This document shows positions 31,031 through 34,954 of a stretch of 34,954 nucleotides of DNA, piece after piece. This DNA comes from Sulfurovum sp. enrichment culture clone C5 (lineage in GTDB: Bacteria > Campylobacterota > Campylobacteria > Campylobacterales > Sulfurovaceae). Position numbers and translations under genes: made by a program. Every line of letters begins with the position of its first letter. The stretch's first letter is position 1. The notes below the pieces were generated by a model. It was not told the DNA's origin. It did not search any database and worked only from the letters and a program-made list of their open reading frames with translations. The stretch is from contig FAXN01000041.1 of assembly GCA_001493195.1 (NCBI GenBank), positions 1 through 34,954 of the forward strand. Direction: 5' to 3'.

Positions 31031-31981
31031 TTCAATGCTGAGACTGATTATTTGCCATATTATAAATCTTACGAGATGGAAGTGGGCAAAGATGAGCTTG
31101 TTTTAGATCTTTTAAACAGAATAAAATGGGAACACGATGGCTCTTTCTCTTATAGAAGATCTTGCAGACATGGTATCTGTGGAGCTTGTGGAATAAAAGT
31201 CAATGGAAAAGCTGTTCTTTCATGTAAACAAAATGCAATGGAACTAATTGAGCTTTTTGGTAATGAACTTATTTTTGATCCTCAAAGTAAAAAAAGAGTT
31301 GTCAAAGATATGATTATAGATAAAGGCGATTTCTGGGAGAAACATGCAGCAGTCAAGCCTTTCGTTGTGGCTGATATAGACGAGCATCCAACACACGAAA
31401 CTACAATGAGCCAAAATGAAGTTGAAAATATACTTGATGCTGATTATTGTATCCAATGTGGAAATTGTCATTATGCTTGTCCTGCAATTGAAGTAAACGA
31501 AGATTATTTTGGACCAGCAGCATTTGTGGCGGCTTATAGATTTAGTGTAGATCCTAGAGACAATGCAGGCAAAAACAGACTTGAAATGACTGCAAATCTT
31601 GGTGCTGGTGTTTGGGATTGTGTTAAATGTTTTGAATGTGCCGAGGCGTGTCCAAAAGATATCAATCCGATAGAAAAAATTACACGCCTTCACAACTTGC
31701 AATTTGAAAAAGGAGTTGCTATGAGAAATGTAGCAACGAAACATGCCGAAGGTTTTGTGAGAAGCATTAAAAAACATGGTTTCTTGGATGAAGCGGATAT
31801 CGTAAAATACAGCGAAGGTCCAATTGGTGTACTAAAACATATGGGCGATGCTATGAAAATGATGAAAGCTGGCAAAATACACATAACGGATCAAATTCCA
31901 TTTATGGGTAATATGCCAAAATCCAAAAACCTTGATGAGATTCAAAAACTTATAAAAATCTCACAAACAAATAAACTATAA
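30992..31981 (+). CDS. sdhB: Succinate dehydrogenase/fumarate reductase iron-sulfur subunit
   Basis: The 329-residue subunit passes electrons from FAD to the membrane-associated SdhE. It has a [2Fe-2S] site Cys58, Cys63, Cys66 and Cys78 (SCRHGICGACG ... LSC) and two four-cysteine sites: Cys153, Cys156, Cys159, Cys163 (CIQCGNCHYACP) and Cys210, Cys213, Cys216, Cys220 (CVKCFECAEACP). The last one carries a Cys where classical SdhB has a non-Cys residue and a [3Fe-4S] cluster, so a second [4Fe-4S] cluster is likely, as known for type-E enzymes. The extended C-terminus (about 245-329) is Met/Lys-rich. GGAGAAGTT precedes the ATG. Confidence 0.95.
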   Translation: MSDTTKVNIKAFRFNAETDYLPYYKSYEMEVGKDELVLDLLNRIKWEHDGSFSYRRSCRHGICGACGIKVNGKAVLSCKQNAMELIELFGNELIFDPQSKKRVVKDMIIDKGDFWEKHAAVKPFVVADIDEHPTHETTMSQNEVENILDADYCIQCGNCHYACPAIEVNEDYFGPAAFVAAYRFSVDPRDNAGKNRLEMTANLGAGVWDCVKCFECAEACPKDINPIEKITRLHNLQFEKGVAMRNVATKHAEGFVRSIKKHGFLDEADIVKYSEGPIGVLKHMGDAMKMMKAGKIHITDQIPFMGNMPKSKNLDEIQKLIKISQTNKL

Positions 31982-31995
31982 TAGAGGAAAGAGTT

Positions 31996-32883
31996 ATGAG
32001 CAAATTAAAATATGCACTTTATACTGGATGCACAGCAAAAGAATCAACTCCAGAACTACTCTCTTCTACATTGGCAGTTGCTGATAAGTTAGGGATTGAA
32101 CTAATAATATTAGAAGAAGCAAGCTGTTGTGGTGCTAGCCACTTGCAAGACTTTGATCCTTTTCTTTCTCATGTGCTAAATGCTAGAAATATATGTTATG
32201 CTGAAAAACTTGGTCTTACTATGGCAACACTATGCAATACTTGTCAAATAAATCTAGCTATGACAAAAGAAAAACTTGACCACGATAGTGACTATAGAGC
32301 CAAAGTAAACGAAAAATTAGCAGAAGTGGGTTTAGAATACAAAGGAAATATAAAAATTAAACATTTCTTGTATGCACTAATAGATGACTATGGACTAGAA
32401 AATATTTCTTCAAAAGTTGAAGTTCCATTGAGCCATTTTAACATTGCACCATTTTATGGATGTCACAATATCAGACCATCAGAACTCCAAAATACAAGCA
32501 ATGGTGGAGAAAATCCATACAATCCAACAAGCTTAGATAGACTCATCGAGGCACTCGAAGGTAATACAGTAGATTATGCTAGCAAAAACAAATGTTGTGG
32601 ATTCCATGTTGACCTGCAAGCTCCTCATACCAGTAACGCACTCACAGGAACTGCACTTCTTGATGCCATAGATAACAATGCAGACGTAGTAGTCACTCCA
32701 TGTCCTCTTTGTCATCTAAATATGGATATCAAACAAAAAAGTGCTGGAAAACAAGCTGGACGAGATATAAATATACCTATACTTCATATGCCACAAATGG
32801 TAGCTCTTGCACTTGGTTGCACAGAAAAAGAGATAGGATTAAAATATCATGTTACAAAAGCAAAACAGTTAAAAGGCGCGTAG
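31996..32883 (+). CDS. sdhE: SdhE-type CCG-domain subunit (heterodisulfide reductase B-like)
   Basis: The 295-residue protein has two CCG (cysteine-rich) domains: Cys12, Cys44-Cys45, Cys80, Cys83 and Cys156, Cys200-Cys201, Cys236, Cys239 (YTGC, SCCGASHL, LCNTC; YGCHNIRP, KCCGFHVD, TPCPLC). In the HdrB family such motifs bind unusual [4Fe-4S] clusters. It replaces the haem-bearing membrane anchors of classical enzymes and would dock to the membrane and quinone by amphipathic helices. GAGGAAAG lies before the start. It is the last gene of the sdhABE operon and is followed by a REP-like element. Confidence 0.94.
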   Translation: MSKLKYALYTGCTAKESTPELLSSTLAVADKLGIELIILEEASCCGASHLQDFDPFLSHVLNARNICYAEKLGLTMATLCNTCQINLAMTKEKLDHDSDYRAKVNEKLAEVGLEYKGNIKIKHFLYALIDDYGLENISSKVEVPLSHFNIAPFYGCHNIRPSELQNTSNGGENPYNPTSLDRLIEALEGNTVDYASKNKCCGFHVDLQAPHTSNALTGTALLDAIDNNADVVVTPCPLCHLNMDIKQKSAGKQAGRDINIPILHMPQMVALALGCTEKEIGLKYHVTKAKQLKGA

Positions 32884-32904
32884 TTAATAAATTTGATTTT
32901 ATCT

Positions 32905-32965
32905 GTCATTCTCGCGAAAGCGGGAATCCAAGATACTATAGACTCCGCATCAAGTGCGGAGTGAC
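32905..32965. repeat. REP-like palindromic element with two hairpins
   Basis: Within about 61 bases, ATTCTCGC (32908-32915) pairs with GCGGGAAT (32920-32927) around a GAAA loop, and ACTCCGCA (32942-32949) pairs with TGCGGAGT (32955-32962). GTCA (32905) and TGAC (32965) close the outer ends. The GTCATTCTCGCGAAAGCGGG type is a dispersed repeat in many bacteria; its G+C content stands out here. It lies between the converging stops of sdhE (32883) and the Cys-rich gene (32970) and may act as a bidirectional terminator. Confidence 0.8.
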
Positions 32966-32969
32966 GAAT

Positions 32970-33398
32970 TTACAGTATAACATCTTTCATAATCAATCCC
33001 CAATCCAAATTAAAATTACTACTTATAAACTTTTTAGTGTGAGGCAATTTACAGTTTGAGCAATCTTGATGGATAGCATTACATGATTCCGATTTCTCTC
33101 CTAAACCTTTTGTGCATGTACTATAAACTACCCTATTTTCTTTAATTTCAATGCCATCATCATTAAATCTAAAATATGGACAACCACATAGATAACAATT
33201 TATTTTCTTCATATCGTGACATTTGGAATTTGATGCATATAATGGACAAAAATCTGGATGTTTTTGCTTCATATTGTCATAATCAAAATATTCTATTATT
33301 TCATCTTTTGTTTTATTTCTAATCTGTTCTACAATCGCTTTATGTTTCAGCAAATGTTCTTTATACCAATCTATGTATTTCATGTAATATTCTATCAT
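32970..33398 (-). CDS. Cysteine-rich small-domain protein (zf-like)
   Basis: The 142-residue protein holds nine cysteines in its middle and C-terminal part: Cys51, Cys60, Cys68, Cys71, Cys73, Cys95, Cys106, Cys113 and Cys116. The pattern INCYLCGCPYF followed by QDCSNCKLPHT matches the 'cysteine-rich small domain' family, which probably binds zinc or an Fe-S cluster; its role is not known. An N-terminal helical stretch (about 1-45) precedes it. The start is 33398, with AGG about nine bases upstream; Met6 is an alternative. It converges with sdhE across the REP-like element. Confidence 0.75.
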   Translation of the reverse strand: MIEYYMKYIDWYKEHLLKHKAIVEQIRNKTKDEIIEYFDYDNMKQKHPDFCPLYASNSKCHDMKKINCYLCGCPYFRFNDDGIEIKENRVVYSTCTKGLGEKSESCNAIHQDCSNCKLPHTKKFISSNFNLDWGLIMKDVIL

Positions 33399-33421
33399 AT
33401 TTGAGACCTAAAGCGGTATTT

Positions 33422-33430
33422 TGGTATAAT
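33422..33430 (+). promoter_or_regulatory. Predicted extended -10 promoter of valS
   Basis: TGGTATAAT (TGn-TATAAT), about 36 bases before the valS start at 33467. Confidence 0.55.
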
Positions 33431-33466
33431 TAAAACAATATCAATCACACAAGAGACAAGCAAAAT

Positions 33467-34954
33467 ATGAGCGACAACACAAAAAAAGTATACAATCCAA
33501 AAGAGATAGAATCATCTTATTATAAAATTTGGGAAAATAGAGGATATTTTGAGATAGATGGCAACAAGTCCATTCAAGAAAGTGGCAAAAATTTCTGCCT
33601 AATGATGCCTCCTCCGAATGTAACAGGGAGTCTGCACATAGGTCATGCTCTTACATTTACCCTGCAAGACATCATTGTTCGATATAAGAGAATGGATGGA
33701 TATAAAACACTATGGCAACCTGGAGTTGACCATGCAGGGATTGCTACTCAAAATGTTGTAGAAAAACAACTCTTAACGAATGGTAAAACCAAAGAAGAGA
33801 TAGGAAGAGATGAGTTTTTAAAGCTTTGCTGGAAGCAAAAAGAAAACTCAAACGATGCAATCACAAATCAGCTTAGATTTTTAGGTGTTAGCCCTGCTTG
33901 GAGTAGAGAGAGATTTACAATGGATGATGGACTTGCTAGTGCTGTTAAAAAGTCTTTTAAAACGATGTATGACAATGGATTTATTACAAGAGGCAACTAC
34001 ATGATAAACTGGTGTACGCATGATGGTGCATTATCAGACATTGAAGTAGAATACGAAGAACACAATGGCAAACTATATCATATTTTTTATCCATTGAGCG
34101 ATGGCAGTGGAAAGCTAACAGTTGCTACTACTAGACCAGAAACATATTTTGGAGATACTGCTGTCATGGTACATCTAGACGATGAAAGATACAAGCATTT
34201 GATTGGCAAAGAAGTGACACTTCCACTTATTGGCAAACAAATCAAGATAATAGCCGATGAGCATGTAGATATGTCATTTGGAACAGGAGTTGTTAAAGTA
34301 ACACCTGCACATGATCCAAACGACTACGAAGTTGGCAAAAGACACGATTTAGAGTTTATCACTATCTTTGATGAAAATGGGATATTAAATGATTACTGTG
34401 GGGAATTCAAAGGACTTGAAAGACTTGAAGCAAGAGGCAAGATAGTAGCCAAGCTTGAAAGTGAAGGTTTTATAGATAAAATAGAAGATCATATACATCA
34501 AGTGGGGCATTGTTATAGATGTAAAAATATAGTTGAACCATACATCTCAAAACAGTGGTTTGTAAAAAAAGAGTTTGCTGCAAATGCGATAAAAAAAGTA
34601 AATGATGGCGAAGCAAAATTCTTTCCAAGTCATTGGATAAATAGCTACAATGCATGGATGGGAGAACTTAGAGACTGGTGTATAAGTAGACAGCTTTGGT
34701 GGGGGCATCAAATACCTGTGATTTATTGTGATGATTGCGGGAAAGAAAGCGTTTTTGACGGAGATACACCAACATCTTGCCCTCATTGTGATAGTAAAAA
34801 TATACATCAAGATCCAGATGTGCTTGATACATGGTTTAGTTCAGGCTTGTGGCCTTTTTCAACTCTCGGATGGGGTAATGATGATATCTATAAAGATATA
34901 AAATGGAATGAGAACGACATGAATGACTTTTATCCAAATTCATTGCTTATTACA
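33467..34954 (+). CDS. valS: Valyl-tRNA synthetase (5' part, runs off the window)
   Basis: The open frame encodes 496 residues without a stop before the window end. It shows the class I HIGH motif (PPPNVTGSLHIGH, HIGH at 57-60), WQPGVDHAGIATQ, the editing domain TTRPETYFGDTAVMVH and the metal-binding-like HCYRCKN and CDDCG/CPHC sets, then DPDVLDTWFSSGLWPFS, all typical of ValS. The KMSKS loop and the C-terminal coiled coil lie beyond the window. The enzyme charges tRNA-Val and hydrolyses mischarged threonine. AAGAGACAAG, a weak ribosome binding site, precedes the ATG. Confidence 0.96.
   Translation, partial: MSDNTKKVYNPKEIESSYYKIWENRGYFEIDGNKSIQESGKNFCLMMPPPNVTGSLHIGHALTFTLQDIIVRYKRMDGYKTLWQPGVDHAGIATQNVVEKQLLTNGKTKEEIGRDEFLKLCWKQKENSNDAITNQLRFLGVSPAWSRERFTMDDGLASAVKKSFKTMYDNGFITRGNYMINWCTHDGALSDIEVEYEEHNGKLYHIFYPLSDGSGKLTVATTRPETYFGDTAVMVHLDDERYKHLIGKEVTLPLIGKQIKIIADEHVDMSFGTGVVKVTPAHDPNDYEVGKRHDLEFITIFDENGILNDYCGEFKGLERLEARGKIVAKLESEGFIDKIEDHIHQVGHCYRCKNIVEPYISKQWFVKKEFAANAIKKVNDGEAKFFPSHWINSYNAWMGELRDWCISRQLWWGHQIPVIYCDDCGKESVFDGDTPTSCPHCDSKNIHQDPDVLDTWFSSGLWPFSTLGWGNDDIYKDIKWNENDMNDFYPNSLLIT

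Noticed and set aside
31244-31777. 177-aa minus-strand open frame inside sdhB
   Set aside because: Antisense to a conserved Fe-S subunit; no recognisable domain, and composition follows the sdhB codons.
32700-33059. Open frame on the plus strand containing the CHSRESGNP peptide
   Set aside because: It runs through the end of sdhE and the REP-like element; this peptide is a well-known spurious translation of such repeats.
1-34954. CRISPR array, IS element or prophage
   Set aside because: No spaced direct repeats, transposase or phage structural genes were seen; the ORF6N gene alone is not enough to call a prophage.

Overview
The window looks like a chromosomal segment of a Campylobacterota (epsilonproteobacterial) genome. 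It is AT-rich and tightly packed. Supporting points are an SdhABE-type (CCG-domain) succinate/fumarate oxidoreductase, a tatD-rlpA-kdsC-lptC-lptA-engB-mrdA gene order that I remember from Campylobacter, two tandem porins whose signal peptide is followed by the Pro/Val/Ala-rich 'GGDIAPVEP' linker I associate with Sulfurimonas/Sulfurovum-like porins, and extended -10 promoters. The genus cannot be fixed from the sequence alone; a free-living sulfur-oxidiser relative is my guess. I see no rRNA, CRISPR array, IS element or prophage.

Layout. 1-2261 (minus): the start of a truncated membrane protein, an ORF6N DNA-binding protein with a PLD-like C-terminus, a radical SAM/SPASM protein and a small internally duplicated protein. 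2360-3943 (plus): ychF and a DUF302 lipoprotein. 3945-6645 (minus): an overlapping operon of a degenerate IscU/NifU-like scaffold, a possible ferritin-like protein, phosphatidylserine decarboxylase and a HAD phosphatase. 6739-8623: a DEDDh exonuclease (+), queC (-) and ybeY (+). 8620-15813 (minus): an envelope-biogenesis block of tatD, rlpA, hisB, kdsC, lptC, lptA, engB, an ArgA-like acetyltransferase, an MreD-like membrane protein and mrdA (PBP2). 15938-18606 (minus): two paralogous porins with identical promoters. 18781-21600: a GlsB/YeaQ membrane protein, an ArsC-like nitrogenase-associated protein, a lipoprotein, tRNA-Ser(GCU), an unlisted 40-aa membrane peptide, pyrF and a cyclophilin. 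21616-29127: glutamine-dependent nadE, a cytochrome c, the folD-lepB-M50 protease-rpiB-apt run, a Cache-like four-TM protein and thiL. 29270-32883 (plus): sdhA-sdhB-sdhE. A REP-like palindromic element follows, then a Cys-rich protein (-) and the 5' part of valS, which runs off the end.

How the genes fit together. Most genes are housekeeping: lipid A/LPS precursor synthesis and transport (kdsC, lptC, lptA), cell-wall elongation (mrdA, MreD-like, rlpA), phospholipid synthesis (psd), protein export and processing (lepB, M50 protease), nucleotide and cofactor metabolism (pyrF, apt, folD, thiL, nadE, queC) and anaerobic or microaerobic respiration (SdhABE, cytochrome c). Genes are packed so closely that several convergent pairs share their stop codons. 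No gene-free stretch exceeds about 300 bases.

I do not see a clear large undescribed system. The most unusual local signals are two perfect hairpins inside the ORF6N coding sequence, the scaffold protein that has lost its first cysteine and sits with a ferritin-like partner, the duplicated porin/promoter units, and the REP-like element behind sdhE.
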